DNA of 64,000 nt from Streptomyces cinerochromogenes (GTDB lineage: Bacteria; Actinomycetota; Actinomycetes; Streptomycetales; Streptomycetaceae): positions 434,001 through 498,000 of the forward strand of contig NZ_BMRM01000001.1 in assembly GCF_014648635.1 (NCBI RefSeq). The letters are read 5' to 3'. A model generated the notes under the pieces. It made no database searches and was not told the DNA's origin. It worked only from the letters and a program-made list of their open reading frames with translations. Shown here one piece after another: positions 37,447 to 44,114 of this stretch. Position 1 is the first letter of the stretch, and each line of letters begins with the position of its first letter. A program made the translations under genes and the position numbers.

Positions 37447-38430
37447 TCAGCGACGGGAGCCCGCGCCCAGCACGACCCCGGCCAGGATCAGTGCCAGGCA
37501 GAGCAGGTGCGGCCATCCCGTGCGCTCGCCGAGCAGTGCCCAGGACAGCAGGGCCACGCACACCGGCTGGAGGTGGTAGACGATGCCGGCGCGGGTGGCG
37601 CCGATCAGGGCGACGGCCTTGTTCCAGGCGAAGAAGGCGAGCGCGGAGGAGGCCACGCCGACGTAGAGGAGGGGCAGGACCGTACCGGGGGCGGGGCGGA
37701 AGCCGCCCTGCACGGCGAGGCTGACGGCCTGCGCGGGCAGCAGCAGGACGGTGCCGGCGAGGAACGTGGTGAACAGGAAGGCGGTGCCGCCGAGTTCGGC
37801 GGGACGGCGGCGCAGCAGCGCGCTGTAGCCGGCGAAGCAGCAGGCGGCGGCGAGCATCCACAGTCCGCCGGCCGTGAAGTCCGCCTCGCCGCCGAGGAGC
37901 AGGGCCACGCCCGCGCAGGCCAGCAGCAGCCCGGTGGTACGGCGCGCCCCCAGCCGTACGCCGCCCAGCCGCTCCAGCAGCGCCATGAGTACCGGCGAGG
38001 CCGCCATGATCATGCCCATGGTGGCGGCCGGGGTGGTCAGGCCTGCCTGGTTGACGAGGGTGTTGTAGACGGCCACGCCGAGGAACGAGGCGAGGAGGAC
38101 GTACCGGGCGTGCTGGCGGAACAGGTGCCGTTGCCGCCAGGCCTGCCGGGCGCCGAAGGGGGCGACGGCGACCAGCGCGATCACCCAGCGCCAGAAGGCG
38201 TGCTGGACGGGCGGGACGCTGTCGTGCAGCCCGCGCGAGGTGACGAAGCTGCCGGACCAGACGACCGTGGCGAGCGCGGCACAGGCCAGACCGAGGAGCG
38301 GGGCGGCGGCCCGCCGCGACCGTGGCCGGGCGGCCGGGCGGGCCGGTGCGTGGGCCAGGGGGGCGGGGCGGGCCGGGGCGTGGGCCGCGGGGGCGGTGGC
38401 GGCGGGGGTCTGGGGCGCGGCTGCGGTCAC
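37447..38430 (-). CDS. EamA-family (DMT superfamily) exporter
   Basis: 327 residues from the GTG at 38430 (AAAGG upstream). After an Ala/Pro-rich N-terminus of about 40 residues there are ten membrane helices in two EamA repeats, for example LACAALATVVWSGSFVTSR, then PEQ-like VPPVQHAFWRW, and LYVGVASSALAFFAWNKAVA in the second half. Such proteins export amino acids, metabolites or drugs. The stop codon is followed at once by the 22-bp repeat array. The second exporter gene starts upstream, ending 47 bp away. Confidence 0.88.
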   Translation of the reverse strand: MTAAAPQTPAATAPAAHAPARPAPLAHAPARPAARPRSRRAAAPLLGLACAALATVVWSGSFVTSRGLHDSVPPVQHAFWRWVIALVAVAPFGARQAWRQRHLFRQHARYVLLASFLGVAVYNTLVNQAGLTTPAATMGMIMAASPVLMALLERLGGVRLGARRTTGLLLACAGVALLLGGEADFTAGGLWMLAAACCFAGYSALLRRRPAELGGTAFLFTTFLAGTVLLLPAQAVSLAVQGGFRPAPGTVLPLLYVGVASSALAFFAWNKAVALIGATRAGIVYHLQPVCVALLSWALLGERTGWPHLLCLALILAGVVLGAGSRR

Positions 38431-38477
38431 AAGGGGCCTTTCCGGGGCGTCTTCGGTCGGTGGTGCCTCTGTCGTCG

Positions 38478-39434
38478 CTACCGTCGCAGCGCCACACCCG
38501 TCAGGTCCATCGAATCTTTGCGATCATTCTTTTCAGCTGAGCTGAACGGTCGTGGCTTCCGGTCCCCGCCGAGCTGCCCCGCCAGCGTCGCCCCGAACGC
38601 CAGCGCCATGCCCGCCACCTGCACGGGGGTGAGCGCCTGGCCGAGGGCCGCCCAGCCGACGACCGCCGCGGTCAGCGGGGACAGCGGGCCGAGGAAGCCG
38701 GCCTGGGTGGCGGTGAGCCGGCCGATCCCGCGGAACCAGAGCCAGTAGGCGACGGCCGTGTTGGCCAGGGCGAGGTAGAGGTAGCCGCCGGCGGCAGGGC
38801 CGTCGAGGGCGGGCGGGGCACCCTCGGCCAGGAGGGCGACCGGCGCGATGAGCAGGCCGCCCGCGGTGAGCTGCCAGCCGGTGAGCGCCAGCGGACCGAC
38901 GCCCTCCGGCCGCCCCCAGCGCTTGGTCAGCACGGTGCCGGTGGCCATGGCGGCCGTGGAGGCGAGGGCCGCGAGGACACCGACCGCGTCGAGCGCGCCC
39001 GCCCCCTTCAGCACGACCAGGCTGACCCCGAACGCGGCCGCCAGCCCGGTGAGCAGCGTCCGCGGCTGCGGCCGCTGCCCGAGCAGCAGCGCGGAGAGCC
39101 CGACGACGAACAGCGGGCCCACCGAGCCGACGACCGCGGCCATCCCGCCGGGCAGCCGGTACGCCGCCACGAACAGCAGCGGGAAGAAGGCGCCGATGTT
39201 CAGCGCGCCGAGCACGGCGGCCTTGGCCCACCAGGCACCCCGCGGCAGCACCCGGGTGAGGGCGAGCAGCAGCAGACCGGCGGGCAGGGCCCGCATCAGG
39301 GCCGTGAACAGGGGGCGGTCCGGCGGCAGGAACTCGGTGGTGACGGCGTAGGTGGTGCCCCAGGAGACGGGGGCGAGGGCGGTGACGGCTATGGCGGCGG
39401 TGGTGCCGCCGCCGGCCGTGCGGGTGGTGGTCAT
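38478..39434 (-). CDS. EamA-family (DMT superfamily) exporter, MarR-adjacent
   Basis: 318 residues with ten membrane helices in two repeats: VTALAPVSWGTTYAVTTEF and PPDRPLFTALMRALPAGLLL in the first, LANTAVAYWLWFRGIGRLTA and GFLGPLSPLTAAVVGW in the second. It resembles YedA/RhtA-like metabolite exporters. GGAAGGG lies before the ATG. It is divergent from the MarR gene over a perfect 26-bp palindrome, so MarR control is very likely. The downstream exporter (37447) may be read from the same transcript. Confidence 0.9.
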   Translation of the reverse strand: MTTTRTAGGGTTAAIAVTALAPVSWGTTYAVTTEFLPPDRPLFTALMRALPAGLLLLALTRVLPRGAWWAKAAVLGALNIGAFFPLLFVAAYRLPGGMAAVVGSVGPLFVVGLSALLLGQRPQPRTLLTGLAAAFGVSLVVLKGAGALDAVGVLAALASTAAMATGTVLTKRWGRPEGVGPLALTGWQLTAGGLLIAPVALLAEGAPPALDGPAAGGYLYLALANTAVAYWLWFRGIGRLTATQAGFLGPLSPLTAAVVGWAALGQALTPVQVAGMALAFGATLAGQLGGDRKPRPFSSAEKNDRKDSMDLTGVALRR

Positions 39435-39471
39435 GGCGGGACCCTTCCGGGAGTCGCTAGTGGGTCAGCGC

Positions 39472-39497
39472 TAAGTAGCTTAGCGCTAAGCTACTTA
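39472..39497. promoter_or_regulatory. Perfect 26-bp palindrome, likely MarR operator
   Basis: TAAGTAGCTTAGC (39472-39484) followed directly by its exact reverse complement GCTAAGCTACTTA (39485-39497). An extra AGCGCTAAG copy overlaps the left side. It lies between the divergent exporter and MarR genes, 37 bp from the exporter start and 51 bp from the MarR start, and is strikingly AT-rich for this genome. Confidence 0.85.
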
Positions 39498-39513
39498 TTT
39501 GCAAGTGACTTTC

Positions 39514-39542
39514 TTGCGGGTGAGCGGAAGGGCGCCGATACT
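39514..39542 (+). promoter_or_regulatory. Promoter of the leaderless MarR gene
   Basis: TTGCGG (39514-39519) and GATACT (39537-39542) at the ideal 17-bp spacing. Only six bases separate the -10 from the ATG at 39549, so the transcript should start at the start codon. Confidence 0.65.
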
Positions 39543-39548
39543 CTCCGT

Positions 39549-40049
39549 ATGCAGCAACAGCCAGCGGACGCGGTGGACGCGATCATCGAACAGTGGGGCC
39601 GGGTGCGGCCGGACCTGGACACCCGGGCGATGGAGGTCTTCGGCCGGATCTTCCGGCTCTCGCGCGCGATGGGCGACCGGATGGAGCGCGCGTACAAGCC
39701 CTACGGCATCTCGCGCGGCGAGTTCGACGTCCTGGCCACCCTGCGCCGCTCGGGCGAGCCGTACACCCTCTCGCCCCGCGAGCTGTCGGCCACCCTCATG
39801 CTCACCACCGGCGGGATGACCGGCCGGCTCGACAAGCTGGAGCGCGCCGGACTGCTGCGCCGCTCCCCCGACCCGCACGACCGGCGCGGCCTGAAGGTGA
39901 CCCTCACCGAGGAGGGGCTGCGGCTGATCGACGAGGCGGTGGGCGCCGGCCTGGCGGCGGAGAGCGCAGCCCTGTCCGCCCTGGACGCCGAAGAGGCCGG
40001 CCACCTGGCCGGCCTGCTGCGCAAGCTGCTGGACGCGACGGCGGAGTAG
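39549..40049 (+). CDS. MarR-family transcriptional regulator
   Basis: 166 residues. The winged helix-turn-helix is in GISRGEFDVLATLRRSGEPY, TLSPRELSATLMLTTGGMTG and RLDKLERAGLLRRSPDPHD, with the wing DRRGLKVTLTEEG. MarR dimers bind palindromes and release them when bound by a small molecule. The divergent exporter and the 26-bp palindrome form a classic self-contained export switch. The gene appears leaderless. It ends 12 bp from the convergent monooxygenase gene. Confidence 0.93.
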   Translation: MQQQPADAVDAIIEQWGRVRPDLDTRAMEVFGRIFRLSRAMGDRMERAYKPYGISRGEFDVLATLRRSGEPYTLSPRELSATLMLTTGGMTGRLDKLERAGLLRRSPDPHDRRGLKVTLTEEGLRLIDEAVGAGLAAESAALSALDAEEAGHLAGLLRKLLDATAE

Positions 40050-40061
40050 CCGTCGCGGGGT

Positions 40062-41540
40062 TCAGCCGACCGCCTCACGGCTGAGGCCGGCGGGGCCCAG
40101 GTGGCGGGCGAGGGCCGCCTCGGTCTCCGCGGGGGCGGCCGCGTCGGCGGCCCAGGCCGCGTATCCGTCGGGGCGCACCAGCACGGTCGTGCGGCGGCCG
40201 CTCGCCCAGCGGGCCACGGCCAGCCGGTCCGCGCGGCCGGCGTCCGCCTCGTACGGCTCCGGGGTGATCAGCACGAACCGTCCGCCGCGCAGCGCCTCGT
40301 ACAGCCGGCCACCGCCCGCGAGGGCGACGTCCGGGACGCGGGTGCCGGTGAGGCGGTGGGCGCCGCGCGGTGCGGGGTAGCGGTAGCCGATGCCGGTGAT
40401 CTGCCCGACCGCCTTGCGCCGCGCCGGGCCGACCCGGCCGAGGAGCGCGGTGAGTGCCGCGCGCGCCGCCAGCGTCCAGGGCTGCTTGGCCATGGCGAGG
40501 CGGACGATCCCGCCGCTGCTGCGCAGCACCGCCCGGCCGACGGGGTGCCGCTCGGCCTCGTAGGTGTCGAGCAGCCCGGGATCCGCGTGACCGCCGGCCA
40601 CCGCGGCGAGCTTCCAGCTCAGGTTGGCGGCGTCCTGGAGCCCGGTGTTCATGCCCTGGCCGCCGGCCGGGGTGTGCACGTGCGCGGCGTCACCGGCGAG
40701 GAAGACCCGCCCGGCCCGGTAGGCCGGCGCCTGGCGCTCGTCGCTGTGGAAGCGGGACATCCAGCGGGCGTCGTGCATGCCGTAGTCCCGGCCGAGGGCG
40801 AGACGGGTGATCTCCTTGATCTCGTCGAGGTCCAGCGGTTCGCCGTCCGGGACGTCATGGCCCCGGTGCCAGCCGATCACCCGGTAGTAGCCGTCGCCGA
40901 AGGGCGCGAGGAAGGCGAAGGCGTCACCGACCGCGTTGACGGTGAGCACCGTCGGCGGCTCCTCGGCGAGCCGGACGTCGGCGAGCACGACGGACCGGAT
41001 CACCGACCGGCCCGGGAAGGGCAGCCCGACCGCCTGCCGTACGGCACTGCGCATGCCGTCGGCCCCCACGACGTACGCGGCCCGCAGCGTCTCCGGCCGT
41101 CCTTCCGGCCCCCGGACCTCCACCGTCACCCCGTCCGCATCCTGGCCGAGCCCGGTCAGCTCGGTCTCGTACCGGAACTCGGCCCCCGCCTCGACCGCCC
41201 GCCGCAGCAGCGCCTTCTCGACCTCGTACTGCGGGAGGACGAGGAGGTGGCGGTAGCGGGAGGGGAGGCGGGACAGGTCGAGGGTGAGCCGGCCGAAGAG
41301 GCGGAGCCGGTCGAGGGGCCGGCCGACCGACTCCAGGCCGTCGGCGAGGCCGCGGGCGTCGAGCTGTTCGAGGGTGCGGGCGTGCAGGACGAAGGCGCGG
41401 GAGAGGTTGCTGATCCGCTGCGGGCGCTTCTCCAGGACGGTGACGGGGAGGCCGGCGGTGGCGAGGTCGCCGGCGAGGAGGAGGCCGGTGGGACCGGAGC
41501 CGACGATCAGGACGCGGGGGGTGCCGGTGGTGCCGGTCAT
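40062..41540 (-). CDS. FAD-dependent aromatic monooxygenase, PHBH/rifampicin-hydroxylase type
   Basis: 492 residues from the ATG at 41540, with AGGAGG at 5 nt. FAD-binding motifs are all present: VLIVGSGPTGLLLAGDLATA (GxGxxG), VVGADGMRSAVRQAVG (DG motif) and VFLAGDAAHVHTPAGGQGMN (GD motif). A thioredoxin-like C-terminal domain follows, as in class A hydroxylases of polyketides, phenols and rifamycins. It adds an oxygen to an aromatic substrate using NAD(P)H. The upstream region has an array of CAAC...GTTGG half-sites shared with the TetR gene at 43016. Confidence 0.9.
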   Translation of the reverse strand: MTGTTGTPRVLIVGSGPTGLLLAGDLATAGLPVTVLEKRPQRISNLSRAFVLHARTLEQLDARGLADGLESVGRPLDRLRLFGRLTLDLSRLPSRYRHLLVLPQYEVEKALLRRAVEAGAEFRYETELTGLGQDADGVTVEVRGPEGRPETLRAAYVVGADGMRSAVRQAVGLPFPGRSVIRSVVLADVRLAEEPPTVLTVNAVGDAFAFLAPFGDGYYRVIGWHRGHDVPDGEPLDLDEIKEITRLALGRDYGMHDARWMSRFHSDERQAPAYRAGRVFLAGDAAHVHTPAGGQGMNTGLQDAANLSWKLAAVAGGHADPGLLDTYEAERHPVGRAVLRSSGGIVRLAMAKQPWTLAARAALTALLGRVGPARRKAVGQITGIGYRYPAPRGAHRLTGTRVPDVALAGGGRLYEALRGGRFVLITPEPYEADAGRADRLAVARWASGRRTTVLVRPDGYAAWAADAAAPAETEAALARHLGPAGLSREAVG

Positions 41541-41556
41541 GGTGGCCTCCTGGGTG

Positions 41557-41661
41557 CCAACGCCTGCTGGCCAACGCGTGTTGGTCAACGCTTGTTGGCA
41601 ACGGTAGGGCGGGCGATCGAGGAGTGTCAACACCTGTTGGCCAACATACGTGGGCCAACAG
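41557..41661. promoter_or_regulatory. Operator array upstream of the monooxygenase
   Basis: Repeated palindromic sites of the form CCAAC-GCGT-GTTGG (41571-41584), TCAACGCTTGTTGG (41585-41598) and TCAACACCTGTTGG (41627-41640), with added CCAAC half-sites at 41557, 41641 and 41655. The same CAAC(A/G)C core appears before the TetR gene, so TetR is the probable binder. Confidence 0.7.
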
Positions 41662-41765
41662 CCGTGGACCCCCACGGGTGTTACGTCGTGCCCCAAGACA
41701 CCCCGACCCGACACCCGCCTCTGGCAACCTGGCAGCTCGCTGAACCATCAGGGAGGGGACCCGCC

Positions 41766-42902
41766 GTGACCCAAGTGCCGCTCGACTCCGACTCCGTCGA
41801 CGCCGACAGCGACAACGCCGACCTCGACGACGCCGACCGCGAAGCCGTCGAGAAGGAGCGCGCGAAGCTGCGGGAGTTCGTCAAGGGACTGAGCGCGGAC
41901 GACATCGACTCGGGCGGCTGGTTCACGAAGCTCTGCGCCCAGGCGCTGCGGTCGTACGCGCAGAAGGCCACCTGGGAGTACTTCCAGCAGAAGTACAGGG
42001 GCGTGCCCGCGGACGGCATCGTCGAGAAGCAGATCAGGCTGGCGGCGAAGAACGCCATGGTCGAGGGCGGGATCACGGCCAGCCTCTACAACGGGGCGAT
42101 CGTCGCGACCATCGGCTCACTGGGCGGCGCCAGCCCCGCCACCGCTCCGGCCGGGTTCGTCACGTTCATGGTCGACCTGACGTACCTCAGCCAGCTGCAG
42201 ATGCGCCTGGCCTACGACATCGCCGTGCTCTACCGGGTCCCCCTGGACGTGGAGGACCCCGAGGACGTGATGAAGCTCGTCCGGGTGGCCTTCGGCATCA
42301 AGGCCGGCGAGGTCGCCCGCGGCGGCCTGAAGTTCGTACCCGGCATGGTCCGGCAAGTCCTCAAGAAGTACTACTCCGGCCCGGTCCTCGCCGCCGCGAA
42401 AAGCCTCCCGTTCGTCGGGAAGCACCTCCTCCAGCGCAACATCATCAAGTTCGCCGTCCCCGGCGTCGGAATCCCCCTCACCGTCCTCGTGAACCGCTAC
42501 ACGACCCTGGCCGCGGGACGCCACGCCAGGTCCGTGTTCCGTGGCGAAGCAGAGGTGATCGAACTCGCGGACACGCTGGTCCGGCGCACGCGGCACCCGC
42601 GGTTGATGCTGTGGGTCGCATGGCTCGTCATCAACGCGGACGGCACGATGGCCGACTCCGAGGTCCTGCTGTTCCAGTGGCTGACGCGGCTCGCCCGGGA
42701 ACGGCACCGGGTCGACGACGAGCAACTCGCCAACGTCGTCACCATCGACCCGGCCGAGGTCTGGCAGCGCATCGACACCGAGCCCGGGGATCTCGGTGAC
42801 GTCGTCGACGCCGCCGAACGGGTCGCCGCCGTCGACGGGGAGCCCAACGCGCGTGAGAAGGCGGTCATCGCCGAGCTACGGGACCGCTGCCGACGGCACT
42901 GA
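41766..42902 (+). CDS. EcsC/TerB-like protein of unknown function
   Basis: 378 residues from the GTG at 41766 with GGGAGGGG upstream. An acidic Asp-rich N-terminus (about 30 residues) is followed by an alpha-helical region (about 95-240: TASLYNGAIVATIGSLGGAS, FVTFMVDLTYLSQLQMRLAY) resembling the EcsC family. A C-terminal part resembles TerB (LVINADGTMADSEVLLFQWL ... VAAVDGEPNAREKAVIAEL), a fold with paired acidic helices linked to metal and stress responses. Both resemblances are by eye. It lies between the monooxygenase and its probable regulator, and its promoter overlaps the operator array region. Confidence 0.65.
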   Translation: MTQVPLDSDSVDADSDNADLDDADREAVEKERAKLREFVKGLSADDIDSGGWFTKLCAQALRSYAQKATWEYFQQKYRGVPADGIVEKQIRLAAKNAMVEGGITASLYNGAIVATIGSLGGASPATAPAGFVTFMVDLTYLSQLQMRLAYDIAVLYRVPLDVEDPEDVMKLVRVAFGIKAGEVARGGLKFVPGMVRQVLKKYYSGPVLAAAKSLPFVGKHLLQRNIIKFAVPGVGIPLTVLVNRYTTLAAGRHARSVFRGEAEVIELADTLVRRTRHPRLMLWVAWLVINADGTMADSEVLLFQWLTRLARERHRVDDEQLANVVTIDPAEVWQRIDTEPGDLGDVVDAAERVAAVDGEPNAREKAVIAELRDRCRRH

Positions 42903-42951
42903 GCGCGGTGCGGCCCAACGCCCGTAGGCCACCATGCGTAGGCCACCGCTC

Positions 42952-43009
42952 GTACGGTCAACACCCGTAGGCCTACGCTTGTACGGTCAACACCCGTAGG
43001 CCTACGCTT
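42952..43009. promoter_or_regulatory. Duplicated 29-bp operator in front of the TetR gene
   Basis: A 29-bp unit is perfectly repeated in tandem (42952-42980 and 42981-43009). Each contains CAACACCCGTAGG followed by CCTACGCTTGT, an imperfect inverted repeat centred on CGTAGGCCTACG. Further half-sites (CCAACGCCCGTAGGCC, GCGTAGGCC) lie at 42914-42943. The array ends 6 bp before the TetR ATG, leaving no room for a ribosome binding site. Confidence 0.8.
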
Positions 43010-43015
43010 GTTGGC

Positions 43016-43576
43016 ATGCCGCCGCCACGCCGCTCCGACGCCACCCGTGCCGCCATCCTCACCGCCGCCCGCGAACGCTTCGCCGCCGACGGGTACGAGC
43101 GGGCCACCATCCGGGCCATCGCCAGGGACGCGCGGATCGACCCGTCCATGGTGATGCGGTACTTCGGCAGCAAGGAGGGACTGTTCGCCGCGGCCGTCGC
43201 GCTCGATCTGCGGCTGCCCGACCTGACGCGCATCCCCCGCGACGAGGTGGGCCGCACGCTGGTGGGCCACTTCCTCGATCTGTGGGAGGAGAACGAGGAG
43301 CTGACCGCCGTCCTCCGGGTCGGCGCCACCAACCAGGCCGGGGCCGAGCGGATGCACGGCGTGTTCCGGGAGCAGCTGCTGCCGGTGGCCCGGCAGGTGT
43401 GCCCGGACCCCGAGCAGGTCCCCGCGCGGGCCGCGCTGTGCGCCGCCCAGCTCCTCGGCCTGGCCCTCACCCGCTACGTGCTGCGCCTGCCGCCGGCCCG
43501 GGAACTGGCCCGCGGGGAACTGCTGGCGTGGCTGGGGCCGACCGTCCAGCGCTATCTGACGGCACCCAACCCCTGA
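43016..43576 (+). CDS. TetR-family transcriptional regulator
   Basis: 186 residues. The N-terminal helix-turn-helix DATRAAILTAARERFAADGY, ERATIRAIARDARIDPSMVM, RYFGSKEGLFAAAV is classic TetR; the C-terminus resembles the TetR_C_17-like ligand domain. It begins 6 bp after a tandem operator repeat, so it probably represses itself, and shares half-sites with the monooxygenase promoter. No Shine-Dalgarno is present, so it is likely leaderless. It may also control the EcsC/TerB-like gene upstream, whose stop is 113 bp away. Confidence 0.93.
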   Translation: MPPPRRSDATRAAILTAARERFAADGYERATIRAIARDARIDPSMVMRYFGSKEGLFAAAVALDLRLPDLTRIPRDEVGRTLVGHFLDLWEENEELTAVLRVGATNQAGAERMHGVFREQLLPVARQVCPDPEQVPARAALCAAQLLGLALTRYVLRLPPARELARGELLAWLGPTVQRYLTAPNP

Positions 43577-43721
43577 GCCGCCCGCCCGGCGCCGCGGACG
43601 GGCACAGCCCGAAAAGCCGGGGCGCCGGTCACCCCCCGGGTACGGCGTGTGCGCGTACCGGCGGGAGGGTGAGCGGCGCCCCGGCGAGGAAACCGATGGC
43701 CCGACGGCCCGACGGAACGCC

Positions 43722-43755
43722 GGGCCGGTCGGGCCGATGGGCCGGTCGGGCCGAT
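43722..43755. repeat. 17-bp perfect tandem duplication
   Basis: GGGCCGGTCGGGCCGAT occurs twice in direct succession (43722-43738, 43739-43755) and a partial third GGCCCGGTC follows up to the stop codon of the small membrane protein. Similar GGCCCGAC units start at about 43698. Confidence 0.85.
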
Positions 43756-43762
43756 GGCCCGG

Positions 43763-44044
43763 TCAGGCCTTGGCGCGGGCCTCGGGCTTGACGTTGATGT
43801 TGGACGAGGTGGTGTCCTTCTTGGCCCGGGAGCGGTCGAGGACCATCACCAGTCCGGCGATGACCAGGAACAGCACGACCGGGAGAATGACGTAGAGGCC
43901 CAGCGTCTCGATGACGCTCAGGCCCTTGCCGGGGTCGTCGCCGTCGTCGCGGGTCAGCGCGAGCGCGGGGGACGACATGAGCAGCATCATCAGCGTCGTA
44001 CCGGCGGCCAGGGCGCCGGCGCGCAGGGCGTTCTTCTTGTCCAC
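43763..44044 (-). CDS. Small exported/membrane protein, unknown function
   Basis: 93 residues from the GTG at 44044; the open frame extends 20 codons upstream without a start signal. A signal-like segment (ALAAGTTLMMLLMSSPALALT) is followed by a short acidic stretch DDGDDPGK, a membrane helix (LGLYVILPVVLFLVIAGLVMVL) and a basic cytoplasmic tail DRSRAKKD. No catalytic residues. TAACTT lies 7 nt upstream of the GTG and could be a -10 for a leaderless transcript. Similar small proteins are common in Streptomyces, but I know of no function. Confidence 0.7.
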   Translation of the reverse strand: MDKKNALRAGALAAGTTLMMLLMSSPALALTRDDGDDPGKGLSVIETLGLYVILPVVLFLVIAGLVMVLDRSRAKKDTTSSNINVKPEARAKA

Positions 44045-44114
44045 GGAAATCAAGTTAGCGAACCGGTGTCGGGGCCGCGCGCCCGGGGTGCCCAACAGGG
44101 CCACCCCCGGGCGG

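Noticed and set aside
36392..38497. 701-codon frame that would fuse an exporter-antisense segment to the LysR regulator
   Set aside because: LysR homology begins exactly at the ATG at 37324; the upstream part overlaps the exporter gene in another frame and has no motif.
42952..43009. Possible CRISPR-like repeats
   Set aside because: The two 29-bp copies abut with no spacer and no cas genes are near; they are operator repeats.
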